NCBI GenBank assembly: GCA_019648995.1
Contig: BLXT01003738.1
Span: 1,641,951 to 1,665,922, forward strand
From: Plakobranchus ocellatus
Taxonomy: Eukaryota; Mollusca; Gastropoda; Plakobranchidae
Direction: 5' to 3'
Length of the DNA stretch: 23,972 nucleotides
This document shows, piece after piece, positions 1 through 9,148 of the stretch. How positions within the stretch are numbered: position 1 is the stretch's first letter; the number at the start of each line of letters is the position of its first letter. Position numbers and translations under genes: made by a program. The notes beneath the pieces are model-generated. The model had not been told where the DNA came from and ran no database searches. It saw only the letters and a program-made list of their open reading frames with translations.

Positions 1-23
1 CCCCCCTTTTTTTTTTTTAACAG

Positions 24-1538
24 ATGACTTGAAATCAAGCGGCAATGCTTTGGTGAGAAAAGACATGGATGTGGATGTCTTTCAATCAAATGGAACTCAG
101 TCTAGAATGCCTTATATGTCTAAAGGGGGACTTGGTCCTGAAGATATGTCTGATTTCCGCCCTGACCAAGTGCCTAGCTTCAAAAGCATGCAAAATACTC
201 CATTTCCGAATGCTCATGTGCAAAATCAACCTTATTTGCAAAACAACACTAGTCTGCCTCCGTCTAGTCTGACACCAAATAATTCCAGTATTAATTCTAG
301 CCTTCAGCAAAAGCTCATGCAGAAAATGCCACAACAGCAGCAACCAACACCATCAGTAAATCCTATGGTCTCTCGTGGTCAAATGCCTCCAGTAGGCAGC
401 AGTGGTACTACCAATTCTATTCCTTCGCACCAACAAGAGCAAGTGATGGCTCAACTAAGACAGGCAGTGAAAAATGGCTACATTTCATGGCAGCTGCTTA
501 ACTACCCACTTCCTCATAACATCTTGGTGCTGCTCCAGAATTTGCTGCATCTTCAGGCTGCATTGCAAGGTGCTATCAAGCAGCAGCAGATGCTACAGCA
601 AGCTCGAGCCTCTGGCAAACGCACAAATCCACCTATTGACCATGGCCCCACCATTGCCAACATTCAGCAGCAAATCGTGATGGTCCAAAAGCAGATCCAG
701 CAAGAGCAGTTGATCCTGTTTAGTCAGAAACCATTAGGACTGTCAGGCCCTCAGACTGGCATGATGACACCTCAACTTGGTCAGCAACCAGGTGCTAACA
801 TGGCAGATAACCTAGAGGCTCTCAGCTCTGATCTGGCTAATGTTTCTCTTCAATCACAGTCACGTCTTGCCACTCAGTGGAAGTCAGCTCAAGACCAACC
901 AGTTACTACAAGTGATGGTCTCAATCAGGGTCTTGGTCCCACAGGTATCATGAACAGCAGCAACTCGGAAGAAAAAAATGATGCAGTCAAGGGATTTCTC
1001 CAGTCTTCTTCATCACCCAATCTTAATCTTATCCCTGGTGGTCTAGGAATGACAGGTGATCGTACTTGGTCGAGTGTACCTAGTACCTCAGGCTCTGGGA
1101 ACTGGCCAATGTCATCCACCGAGACCAATAGTGCTCAGATCGACTCTAAAGCTGGCAACTCATCTACCTCATCCTCTGTTCTCTCAGATGTCATTCCAGA
1201 GTTCATTCCCGGAAAGCCATGGCAAGGTCTGACCAAGAATGTTGAAGATGACCCTCATGTAACCCCAGGAAGCATTTTGATGCAGCGCTCTCTCAGCGTA
1301 AATCGTGTCCATGATGAATCTCTGCATAATTTGGATGGCCACAAAATAGGAACAGGTAACTCCTGGAGCAATGCAGGCATGAAAAGTGAAAACAGCCTGG
1401 GTCTTAGCCAACTTGGAAGTCGTCCACCGCCAAGCATGGCCCCTGGAAAACCTTCTGGAATGCAAAATTGGCAGTCAAACCCAATCAGTCGACAGAGTTC
1501 ATGGGCAGGAAGGTCTGGAAACTCGGCTTTCACTCAAG
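24..1538 (+). CDS. gw: GW182/TNRC6 (gawky) coding exon, partial gene: Q-rich region, PAM2-like motif, tryptophan-rich linker
   Basis: Internal exon of a GW182/TNRC6 protein, the cytoplasmic miRNA effector that ties Argonaute to poly(A)-binding protein and deadenylases. It follows a C6T12 tract and AG at 22-23. Two bases complete an upstream codon, then the frame runs from 26. Nucleotides about 430-730 encode a glutamine-rich helical block (VMAQLRQAVKNGYISWQLL, then NILVLLQNLLHLQAALQ) matching the conserved Q-rich region of the family. At 1190-1231, VIPEFIPGKPWQGL is the PAM2-like element that binds the PABP MLLE domain, followed by DDPHVTPGSI as in vertebrate TNRC6. Single Trp residues in Ser/Gly/Asn/Asp contexts occur at 878, 1067, 1103, 1220, 1364, 1469 and 1502, as expected for deadenylase recruitment. 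The donor is CAAG|GTATCA (GT at 1539), weak at +5. The N-terminal GW repeats lie outside the window. Identity is confident; exact exon ends are less so. Confidence 0.93.
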
Positions 1539-1621
1539 GTATCAGTTGTGAAAGTACATGCTTTAATAGTATGCCTCTTAAAGCACTTAACCAAAATAGA
1601 TACATGGGGGGAGGGTGCTAG
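1539..1621 (+). other. Intron-retention extension of the exon 1 reading frame to TAG
   Basis: Reading through the donor, the GW182 frame stays open for 26 more codons plus the TAG at 1619-1621, encoding a Cys- and Gly-containing tail (ends RYMGGGC). If this intron is retained or polyadenylated early, the protein would end here and lose the RRM and C-terminal tail. The tail resembles nothing I know, so ordinary intron sequence is the default reading. Confidence 0.35.
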
Positions 1622-1684
1622 GGCATCTGAAAATGATTCTTGTTGTTATTATTATATGTCATAGGCAGTTTTAAAACTTTTATC

Positions 1685-1690
1685 AATAAA
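1685..1690 (+). promoter_or_regulatory. Candidate intronic polyadenylation signal AATAAA
   Basis: AATAAA lies 64 nt after the stop reached by intron read-through. A GT-containing stretch (agtagtgtgag, about 1706-1716) sits at a suitable distance for a downstream element. AATAAA is common by chance in DNA this AT-rich, so this is only a candidate. Confidence 0.25.
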
Positions 1691-2170
1691 TTCAGCATGT
1701 TCAAAGTAGTGTGAGCAAATATTGAAAAATCTGACAGTTCCCTTAACATTTGATATTCAAAAATACTTTGAAATATATTTACATATTAAAAGATTCATTA
1801 TCTGAAAAGTATGCAGCCTAGCATGGATAGTGAAGGAAACTGTTGCTTTTTTCTTTTTGAAAGGGAGGAGGAAAAAATTTGTGTGCTTTTATTGAGTTGC
1901 TGACAATTTTATCCGACATTAATGAATACTAGAGTGGTCTTAACTCTTAGAGAGGTGAATTTTCAGGACCTTCGAGGTTTCCCAGAGGCAAATTAATTTG
2001 AAGTTTTTAAAAAATTAAAAGGCGTTACACAAAAATTCACATAACTTTTTTATTTTTCAACCTAAAACTACAAACCATGCACCAATGGAAAGGAAATTGA
2101 ATACAGATTCACATGAAATAAAAATTTATGCCACCAACCTTTTTACTTTTTATGTCTGTTTTTGTGTTTG

Positions 2171-2371
2171 TCAGTGGTTCTGGTAGAGGAGGTGATGCCA
2201 GCCACTTGCTAGATCTACATCTAAATCTTGATCTCCAGGAGTTTGAACCATAGGCTTAGGCTTGCTAACAAGTACCCTAAATATCATCTGCGCATTTTGT
2301 ACAAATTCAGCACTATTATTGCCATTATCTTCTGCATAAAGTTCCTCAAACAGGCCGGAATTGAGACCTGT
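2171..2371 (-). other. Antisense open frame of 66 codons in intron 1, unknown origin
   Basis: On the minus strand a frame is open from just after the stop at 2374-2372 down to TGA at 2173-2171. It contains NSGLFEELYAEDNGNNSAEF, then VQNAQMIFRVL, and ends ASGWHHLLYQNH. The acidic, low-lysine composition is unlike random translation of AT-rich DNA. There is no ATG near its start and the frame is closed upstream. It may be the C-terminal end of a decayed transposon or pseudogene, or chance. I do not recognise the family. Confidence 0.25.
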
Positions 2372-3188
2372 CTAGCCATGATTTTCAACAGCATAGCACA
2401 CATTCAGTTCTACACTTGTTTACTTCTCAATTTCTAACCCAATCTAAAGCGTAGACTGCTAGTCTTAGCAGTTTGAGAAAGGGGAATCCCCTTAAAAATG
2501 AAACTTAGCCTTTTGTGGTTGTTCCGTGTGTGTAAATTTGTATACTGGAGCATTAGACTAGGTGTAGAGCTATCGCGACTACCTGTGGGAGCCCATATAG
2601 ACCATTGCGACTGTAGTTGTGAAAACCTTGGGAATAGTTAAGAAACATCACCTAGATCTAGATGAGAGCTAGTAGAGATAAAAAAAATCATGTTGTAATG
2701 AATTAAGGAGGCACTGTGGCTGTGAGGATTTTTTATGCAGTACAATGTGTGTGTGTGTTGCCACTCTCACTAATGTGTCTTTGAGATAGAATGCGAATGA
2801 GCAAAATTTGTAAGCACTGATATAGGTTTAGCACTGTTCATTATTGCTCTGCCTCTCTGGATTTTGTAATCCTCTATCGTGTCTTAATTGGGGCTTATGG
2901 TCGACAAGTACTGCAGGAGGGGCAGGCAGAAAGATGTAAATTTTTTCAAGTGCTTCACAATCTTAGGCATACCCTGCCTGTGGGTAGTAGGAGCTGGTGG
3001 GTGTCATTTTTACAAGCTTGAATGGTAAAAGGTCACTAGTGTTGCTTTGTCTCAGGCTAATAATGACTGATTACTGAGAATGTACTTGAGATAGGAGGGA
3101 AGAAGGGGTGATCATAGTAAATGATTGTACAGGGTTATTTTTGCATGTGTTGACACAATATGTGGGGCACAATAAATATGCATTAATG

Positions 3189-3193
3189 ATAAA
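3189..3193. repeat. Target site duplication, left copy (ATAAA)
   Basis: Five bases directly before the TGTTGGG terminus, identical to the five bases after the other terminus at 4444-4448. Confidence 0.65.
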
Positions 3194-3551
3194 TGTTGGG
3201 AGCGTCTCCTCAAAAATGCGTTGGGGCCGGACACACGGCCTGTCACCGGTTACGCACAGCTTCACAACAACAACTTAACTATATCGACTGCACAAGAGGT
3301 TCACACCAAACAAAAGGCAGAACACCGGGGATAGGCGACAGAAAACTTTTATCATAAGCGAATAAATATTAGCAGAAGTAGGAAGTCACACAAAGAAAGA
3401 GACGGGTAGATACGAGAGCCAAATACAAGCACGCAGGCACGACAATAGGTAGAATCTGCATTATAAAATCTTATACAATTAAATAAGTTAGTACCAATCA
3501 ATCCACTCACGAGGAAAACTCCTCAAAACTACCTCTTAGATCAATAGACTT

Positions 3552-3691
3552 ATAGATACAACCAATAGATATAATTAATAGGTATGATCTTTAGATATAG
3601 TTTAGAGATATAATCTACCGATATAATCAATAGACATAATCTTCAGATATAATTAATAGATCCAATCCACAGATATAATTAATGGATATAA
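3552..3691. repeat. Degenerate short tandem repeat inside the LTR-like element
   Basis: Variants of agatataattaatag recur at a spacing of roughly 16-20 bases. Examples are aatagatataattaata near 3562, cagatataattaatag near 3644 and cagatataattaatgg near 3670. They look like diverged units of one AT-rich repeat. Confidence 0.5.
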
Positions 3692-4013
3692 ATCCCCACA
3701 CTGTTCACTCGCACAAGCACACACTCCTAAACTTAATCCATCGAAGGTCCTCGTCCGTGGAACTTGTAGTAGAATAGGAAATATAATTCATAGGAACAGT
3801 CAAATGTCCAAATCTTCAGTTCCGACACAACCTGGGTCCCGCTCAACAGTTCATGACTTACACAGTGATAATAGTCCTAACCGTGTCCTTAAGCTCTCCA
3901 CTTACATTCTCTGACTCCGACACACTGTTATTCACCAGACCAGGTGACAAGCCCTTATGCGAGGGACAATAAAAACTAGTGATAAAGGATATGGTACCAA
4001 TTCAGTTGCACAT

Positions 4014-4185
4014 ACGTAGACTGTAGACAGTAGTCTGCATAGGCACACAGCCTCAAGCATTAAATATCAATGCATTTAATTACGTTTACCACCGTTCCAG
4101 TTTCACAAGGGAAACATAAATTCGTAGACTTTGACCATCAGTCTGGCTAGGCACACAGCTTCAGGAATAAATATAAACGTAGATT
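4014..4185. repeat. Diverged direct repeat pair inside the LTR-like element
   Basis: Two segments about 60 bp long and about 108 bp apart (about 4014-4075 and about 4122-4185) share the order cgtagact, then cagtctg or tagtctg, then taggcacacagc, then a taaatat-type end. This is an internal duplication within the element; identity is moderate by eye. Confidence 0.5.
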
Positions 4186-4443
4186 CACTCAGGTGGTAAG
4201 AAGGTTAAAATGTATTGTATCCAATCAACGAATCCGCTACAACTTGCGCCAGGACCGTTTCACGACTGTACTGTACGAGTGACAAAATAGGAGTGTGCTT
4301 CTTGCAGCCAAAATCCCGCCGATCTGTAGTTTCGTCCGGCTTGTGTTGTCACGAAACCTGAACAACCAATCACAACACACACACACACCAAACATCCAAC
4401 TCTGCTCAGCTAAAATCAAAACATAACTACCCAAGCCCTAACA

Positions 4444-4448
4444 ATAAA
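4444..4448. repeat. Target site duplication, right copy (ATAAA)
   Basis: Five bases directly after the CCCTAACA terminus, matching 3189-3193. Confidence 0.65.
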
Positions 4449-4556
4449 GTACATTTTTTAAACTGAAAAAAGCCCTATGTGCCATATATTTTATGTGGCA
4501 TATGCCTTAAGTCAAAACATATGCAAGTGATTTCTTTACACTTGTCTTTCTTTTAG

Positions 4557-4627
4557 TGGGATCAAACTGGACCGACAACCGACCCATGCCTAGTAGTTGG
4601 ATAACCCTGAAGAACCTTGGCCAAGGG
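4557..4627 (+). CDS. gw: GW182/TNRC6 (gawky) short 71-nt exon: start of the RRM
   Basis: Small exon found by phase and homology; it is too short to stand out as an ORF. A pyrimidine tract (ttgtctttcttttag) precedes it and GTAAGT, a near-consensus donor, follows. Exon 1 leaves one base and this exon adds 71, giving 24 codons and phase 0 at its end. It encodes VGSNWTDNRPMPSSWITLKN then LGQG. WITLKNL is the first beta strand (RNP2 position) of the RRM-like domain and corresponds to the NWLVLKNL segment of vertebrate TNRC6, which is also followed by an IDGSTLR-like helix start. The two tryptophans (4568, 4598) continue the spaced Trp pattern of the silencing domain. Both splice sites and the phase agree with the flanking exons, so I am fairly sure. 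Confidence 0.88.
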
Positions 4628-5334
4628 GTAAGTTGTTTTTGCATCCAAATATTTTTCAGAAAGAATATGCCTGGAATTTCCAGATTGTCCCAGAACTCTA
4701 CCAAAAAATGTTTACTTTTAGCCCATAGTCTTTAAAATTTGCCATTCCATGATTTTTAAAGAAAAGTAAAAGCTATGATTTGATCATATGCTATCATAGA
4801 CCCTTTGTGCCAATCTTCTGCTTTCTTATCACTACTGATAATATGTTGACAGTTGGTATTTCTATTATATACTCACCTTAGTGAATTTTTAGTTGTGTTT
4901 GGTGTGATAGGAGGGAAAACTGATTGGATAATCTGAGGAAATTATGCAAAAGAGTTGAAGTTGAAAAGATACAAAGAAGGACTTGGCACAGGAAAAGAGA
5001 GTAGTTTGACAATTTTGTGATTTGGGGAATCTACGTTTAACCCAATCAGGTTCTGATTTTAAATATTTTTCGAGGACAAGAGAGACACTGTAACAATGTG
5101 TAATAAAAATATTCTAAACTTTACCTAGAAAATCTTCATCTCCATACATGCCTGAGCTGTAACTGTTAACAATTAGATTCAAAGTAATTCCATCAGTTCC
5201 ATTCTTATTTATCAGGCTTTTGTTTGGTCTTGAAAGAAAATTAAGGAAAAGCAAAGCAATAAAATTCACTTCAAACTTTTTCACTCCTTAAACCTGATGT
5301 AGCTTATATTTTCTGCATTTTTTTCCTTTGCCAG
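4628..5334 (+). other. Intron 2 of gawky, 707 bp, phase 0
   Basis: It runs from GTAAGT to ttccttttgccag-type sequence ending in AG at 5333-5334. It splits the RRM between beta strand 1 and helix 1. It is AT-rich and I see no other element in it. Confidence 0.85.
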
Positions 5335-5778
5335 ATTGACTCAAGCACTGTTCGTGCCTTGTGTAACCAGTATGGCTCTATAAATAACTTCTATTATGTG
5401 GCTCACCTTCAATTAGCACTGGTTCAGTTTGGCACCCGAGAGGCTGCTTTTACTGCTTTACAAGGGCTTAACAATTTCCGAATGGGTAATGCTATTATCT
5501 CTGCCGAGTTCATAGGAGAAAATGATGCTCAGCGTCTGACTGCTCAGATTCCCCCACCTCAGCCTGGTGTTGCTCCCCCCATGAATACTAGTCCTTGGTC
5601 TCAAGCTCCACCCTCAGCACCATTTCAGACAACTGGTAGTCGCATGACTGACCCATGGGGAAATTCAGTTTTCAGCGCACAGCCTTTCTCTAAAATAAGC
5701 TCCGGAGGAAGTGATCTCTGGGATATGACAGACCATAACTCCAACCTCAACAACATACTTGGTGGTGAAACAATGTAA
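5335..5778 (+). CDS. gw: GW182/TNRC6 (gawky) terminal coding exon: rest of RRM and C-terminal silencing tail
   Basis: Last coding exon, 147 residues plus TAA, entered in phase 0 after a pyrimidine-rich acceptor (tttttttcctttgccag). It begins IDSSTVRALCNQYG, the first RRM helix. At 5407-5430 the RNP1 position reads LQLALVQF, lacking the RNA-stacking aromatics. That is the known state of the GW182 RRM, which is thought not to bind RNA. The second helix is REAAFTALQGLNNF and the last strand AIISAEF. After the RRM (from about 5534) come a Pro-rich stretch and three tryptophans (SPWSQ at 5596, DPWGN at 5656, DLWDM at 5719), the likely CCR4-NOT/PAN3-binding motifs. The end NILGGETM parallels the GGGGESM terminus of vertebrate TNRC6, so this is the natural C-terminus and not a truncation. 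Beta strand 2 (NNFYYVAH) is divergent from vertebrate sequence. Confidence 0.93.
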   Translation: MDSSTVRALCNQYGSINNFYYVAHLQLALVQFGTREAAFTALQGLNNFRMGNAIISAEFIGENDAQRLTAQIPPPQPGVAPPMNTSPWSQAPPSAPFQTTGSRMTDPWGNSVFSAQPFSKISSGGSDLWDMTDHNSNLNNILGGETM

Positions 5779-5814
5779 GGTATTTTTATAATGTATCACA
5801 TATAAATTGTTGAC

Positions 5815-5831
5815 TTTTTTTTTTTTTTTTT
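5815..5831 (+). repeat. T17 homopolymer shortly after the stop codon
   Basis: Seventeen consecutive T begin 37 nt after the TAA. It would be a U-tract at the start of the 3'UTR, and is likely to be length-polymorphic. Confidence 0.85.
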
Positions 5832-5997
5832 GCAAATGCTAAAAAATAACTCTTGAATGCTGGAATATTATGATTCTTTTGCATACTCATATTTGAACCT
5901 TAACAAGTAAATGCTCCAATTTAAACATATTATTGACTTGTAGGGTCTTGTTGATTTATTTGATATGCTCTAAAAAATATTATTGCCTTTTTTGTGA

Positions 5998-6025
5998 TCT
6001 CTCTCTTTCTCTCTTTTTTTTTTCA
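5998..6025 (+). repeat. Pyrimidine-only tract (CT/T-rich)
   Basis: A run of TCTCTCTCTTT-type sequence ending in a T run. In the transcript it could bind polypyrimidine-binding proteins, but no partner site is evident. Confidence 0.5.
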
Positions 6026-6519
6026 TTTATGCGGGTTGGGCAAAGCACACAGATCCAAATTTATAAATAATATTGCTTGCAAATGTGTTCGTTGACTCTC
6101 GTCTTAAATGCCATCTTTTGATTATTGTTATTATTAAACTTTTTAACATGCAAAGTCACTGGTGCCCATATCCGTGAGCTCTCTACATTTTGCATTTTCT
6201 CCTCAACACTTATGAATACATTTTAATGTGACTTCTGTTCATGTAATGATTCATTGTAAATTTAAAAAGCTCTTATCATCTGTACTTAGTGTCAAGGATC
6301 CTAGTCTTTCAAAATTCCTGTGGTCTTATGTGGTGATGGGATGGCCACCCCTAACAGTGCTTGACAAGAGCCTTTTAAAAATCTGAAGAACTTTTCAATG
6401 TTTATGTTAAAGTAAATGCATTCTTACCATGTAAAAAAATGACGCTTCGGATATTATTGCCTGCCACCGTTTTAAGTCAAAATTTATTAATGTATCAATG
6501 TTTACTGTTGTTTTTACTT

Positions 6520-6548
6520 TAAAAAAAAAAAGAAAAAGAAAAAAAAAA
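6520..6548 (+). repeat. A-rich simple repeat
   Basis: A11 followed by G-interrupted A runs, ending before cctcaat. It is low-complexity sequence in the probable 3'UTR and could be an old insertion tail, but no element body is visible next to it. Confidence 0.6.
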
Positions 6549-7191
6549 CCTCAATATGTCCATTCTGTTTATAGAAATAACATGCTGTACACCTTTACAA
6601 AATAGGTATAGTTTGTAATGCCAGAGGCATGTTTTTGTTACTGTGGTTGAATTTTAAACTTTCATATTTTTTAACAAATTAAAAAACAAAAATGCCACTG
6701 GAACCCCTACCTTTAAATTCTCAAACCGGCAGGATGCCTGTAAACTGTGATACCTTGTCTCAGTGTGCCTGCTTTGTTGAAAATTATGCTTGTTAATGAC
6801 CAAATTCATTTCACTTGTGTGAATAACTGCTTCCAAAAGGCCCCAGACTATGACAAAGTCCATTGCCTATTGGACTTACTTAATGTATGCAATACCTTGT
6901 TCCTGTGTTAAGGATTTGTTATTGTCAAATATTAACTGCTGCATTTAGATTTTAGTAATTATCAATTTAAAGCAAAATAATAAGACAAAATATTTAAGAA
7001 AGTGACCAATGACTCTTAAGATAGCACCAAAAGTACTGAGACAGTGCTATTTAAAAGTATCAAAATTTTTAAGCATTAATAATCTCGACAAAAGTGATAT
7101 TTTGTATTTATTGCCTGTAATAACAAGTCATATCGTCCAATACTTTAATTTTTTTGCCTGATGTCTGTTATGTCTCAGCAATTTGCCATAA

Positions 7192-7197
7192 AATAAA
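7192..7197 (+). promoter_or_regulatory. Candidate proximal polyadenylation signal AATAAA
   Basis: First AATAAA after the stop codon, about 1.4 kb downstream, followed within 40 nt by a T/C-rich stretch (cttttcttcccc). It would give a short 3'UTR form. Chance occurrence is likely in this composition. Confidence 0.3.
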
Positions 7198-9139
7198 CTG
7201 TTCATTATGCTTCAAGTCAAATCAAATCTTTTCTTCCCCATTTCCCTTCTGTTGTATCTCTGAATAATCATTTTGAAACGAACTGCTTGTTGATCTTGTG
7301 TACCTAAAATGTTGAAGATTACGATCACCAAATTTATGCTGAGTGATGCTACCAATGACATGAAACAGATGGCCTTTCTTATGCTTATTTTATGCTCTTG
7401 TGACTCCAGTAATGGTATATATTCTTTTTTCTTCATAAACAATTGATATTCCAAAGACTCCTTATTTTATGTTCTTTATAAAATGCCCTTGAACATAATA
7501 GTGTAAAACTTTTTTGAGTTGTCAGTTGCTGTTGTTGTTAATGCGCCATTACCTGTTAATTCGTGCTCGCTAGAGTTCGGTGATCAATCCATGCAGTGTT
7601 CCAATGAGTATTATTTTTCTCTAGTTTGAATATCAAAATTTCACCCTTATTTTTCTGTTTGCCTTTCAGCAATGTATGCCATCAAACTTAGCATTGACCA
7701 CTTGTGACAACACTCAACTATTTATATCATTTGTAGTTTTTTTTTTTTTTTGGGTTTCCTTATGCTACTTGCAGTAGTCTATACGCTTTAAAAGAAACTC
7801 CCAAAGGAATGGAATATCTACTTAATGCATTATGTTTTTAGAAAAGAACATGAGATCACAAGTGTTATGAGGTTTTTCCTTTGGCTGTGGCTGAGGCAAA
7901 CAATTGTTGAAGTAAGACATATCAATAAAGAAATCCAAATGTCTTTTTTCCTTTTCAAGTGCATAAATATGAAAGGCTTTTGTAAAGCCAGCTTTCCTGA
8001 AACTGTCTTTTGTACAAACTTTAGTTAGATCTGGATTTCTCTTAAGAAGATTAACCATTGATTATTCTACTTTTTTTTTCACATATGTAAGTGGCAAGAT
8101 TATCTTTTATATCTTTTTTTTGTTCACAATTTTAGTTTTCGAATGATATATTGAAAAATATAACCACATAAACAACTTAAAACATGGTACAAGTCTGTGT
8201 TATAATTAGGTGTCATCCACTTCTAAAACTTTCTTTTTGTAAAAGAAGGAAGTAGGCAGTTGATTTAAAGTGAGTATCACATCAAGTTCAGTCCCATGTT
8301 TTTTTGGTTTTTTTTGTACTTGTATGAACAAAATGGAAAAAAAAATTCCATTACTAATGATACAATGTTGCTTACAATTCCTTTCATGGCAGGTATACAT
8401 TTGTTTATAATTAAGTAATTCTGCTGCTCAATAAATTATGTAATTGATTGGTGCAATGTTTCCTTTTTGTATTAAGAATCATTCATATAGTCATCACGAT
8501 TCATTTTCTTTTGTCTATGCAGTTTCAATGAGCTTTTTCTCTTTGGTTTTCTTTTAGACTGAATTACATGTATTATTGTCAGTAAAAATTTAGAATATGA
8601 CATTTTACATTGAAGATGCCTCTTTTAAGTTTAAAGAATGCTCATTTCTAACAAACATATGTAAGGGTCTAATCAACAAAAGCTGTCCTGGACCAGTTGA
8701 GAAATCATATTTCTGTCTTATTGTATCTTTTATTTTCTTTCAAAATGTCTTAAGTACATTTGTTGCACATGTATGTGATCAATTTGTTTTGGTGCTTCTT
8801 TTGCTCACAGCACAAATTATTCAATTATTTATATGCTTTTTTTTTCCTTTTTAAGTCTTATATCTTGTCCTGTTTGTTTGAAACATGTAAACCATTGTAT
8901 AGTAAAGCCTCTAAATCAATGTTCAAAACATTCAGTTGTCAAAAGGTGCTTCTTCTGATTCTGCTTCTTAAAAATCCTCAAAAGAATATTAAGTTATTTC
9001 AGTCAGCATGTCCTCTCTGTGTTAAAGTGCAAACAAGAGATATAATATTATAATGGACATGGGAGAAAAAAACGTTGGTTGTCATTTGATTCAGCCTTAA
9101 CAAACAAAACAAAAAATTAGCAAAAACGAATGGCGCTTC

Positions 9140-9148
9140 TTATTTATT
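9140..9148 (+). promoter_or_regulatory. AU-rich element nonamer TTATTTATT
   Basis: Exact UUAUUUAUU-type core, a known mRNA decay element when in a 3'UTR. It lies just before an AATAAA at 9158. Function depends on this region being transcribed, which is not proven here. Confidence 0.3.

Larger units (their letters stand above)
3194..4443. mobile_element. Probable solo LTR (1250 bp) inserted in intron 1
   Basis: The segment begins TGTTGGG and ends CCCTAACA, so it has TG...CA ends within short imperfect inverted repeats. It is flanked on both sides by the same 5 bp, ATAAA (3189-3193 and 4444-4448). TG/CA ends plus a 5-bp target duplication are the signature of LTR retrotransposon integration (Ty3/gypsy, BEL/Pao or retrovirus-like). 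There are no gag/pol frames, primer-binding site or second LTR inside, so a solo LTR left by LTR-LTR recombination fits best. The interior is visibly less T-rich and more A/C-rich than its surroundings. TATA-like motifs (TATAAAA near 3465, TATAAAT near 3686) and AATAAA (3968, 4166) are present on the + strand, but orientation is not certain. A non-autonomous DNA element with 5-bp duplications is a weaker alternative. Confidence 0.7.
1539..4556 (+). other. Intron 1 of gawky, about 3.0 kb, phase 1
   Basis: Inferred by joining the CAAG|GT donor at 1538/1539 to the ttttag acceptor at 4556, which keeps the frame. It is AT-rich. It holds an in-frame stop at 1619-1621, an AATAAA at 1685, an antisense open frame at 2171-2371, a short (TG)n at about 2746-2757 and an LTR-like insertion at 3194-4443. 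Apart from these I see nothing coding in it. Confidence 0.85.

Noticed and set aside
1-18. C6T12 at the window start as a sequencing artefact
   Set aside because: It resembles the homopolymers near the gap, but it sits directly before a valid AG acceptor and serves well as a polypyrimidine tract.
310-350. CAG/CAA-type run (poly-Gln) as an unstable triplet repeat
   Set aside because: Only a few mixed CAA/CAG codons within the Q-rich coding region. This is normal for the family and not an expanded repeat.
69-1533. Other open frames overlapping exon 1
   Set aside because: Out-of-frame or antisense shadows of the GW182 reading frame, which alone shows family similarity.
3540-3700. CRISPR-like array from the regularly spaced short repeats
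   Set aside because: Units are short, AT-rich and diverged with no unique spacers, and the genome is eukaryotic. They belong to the LTR-like element.
8597-9053. Overlapping + strand frames of 85 and 97 codons
   Set aside because: Rich in F, L, S and K from T-rich DNA, in two overlapping frames with no family resemblance. They look like translated 3'UTR.
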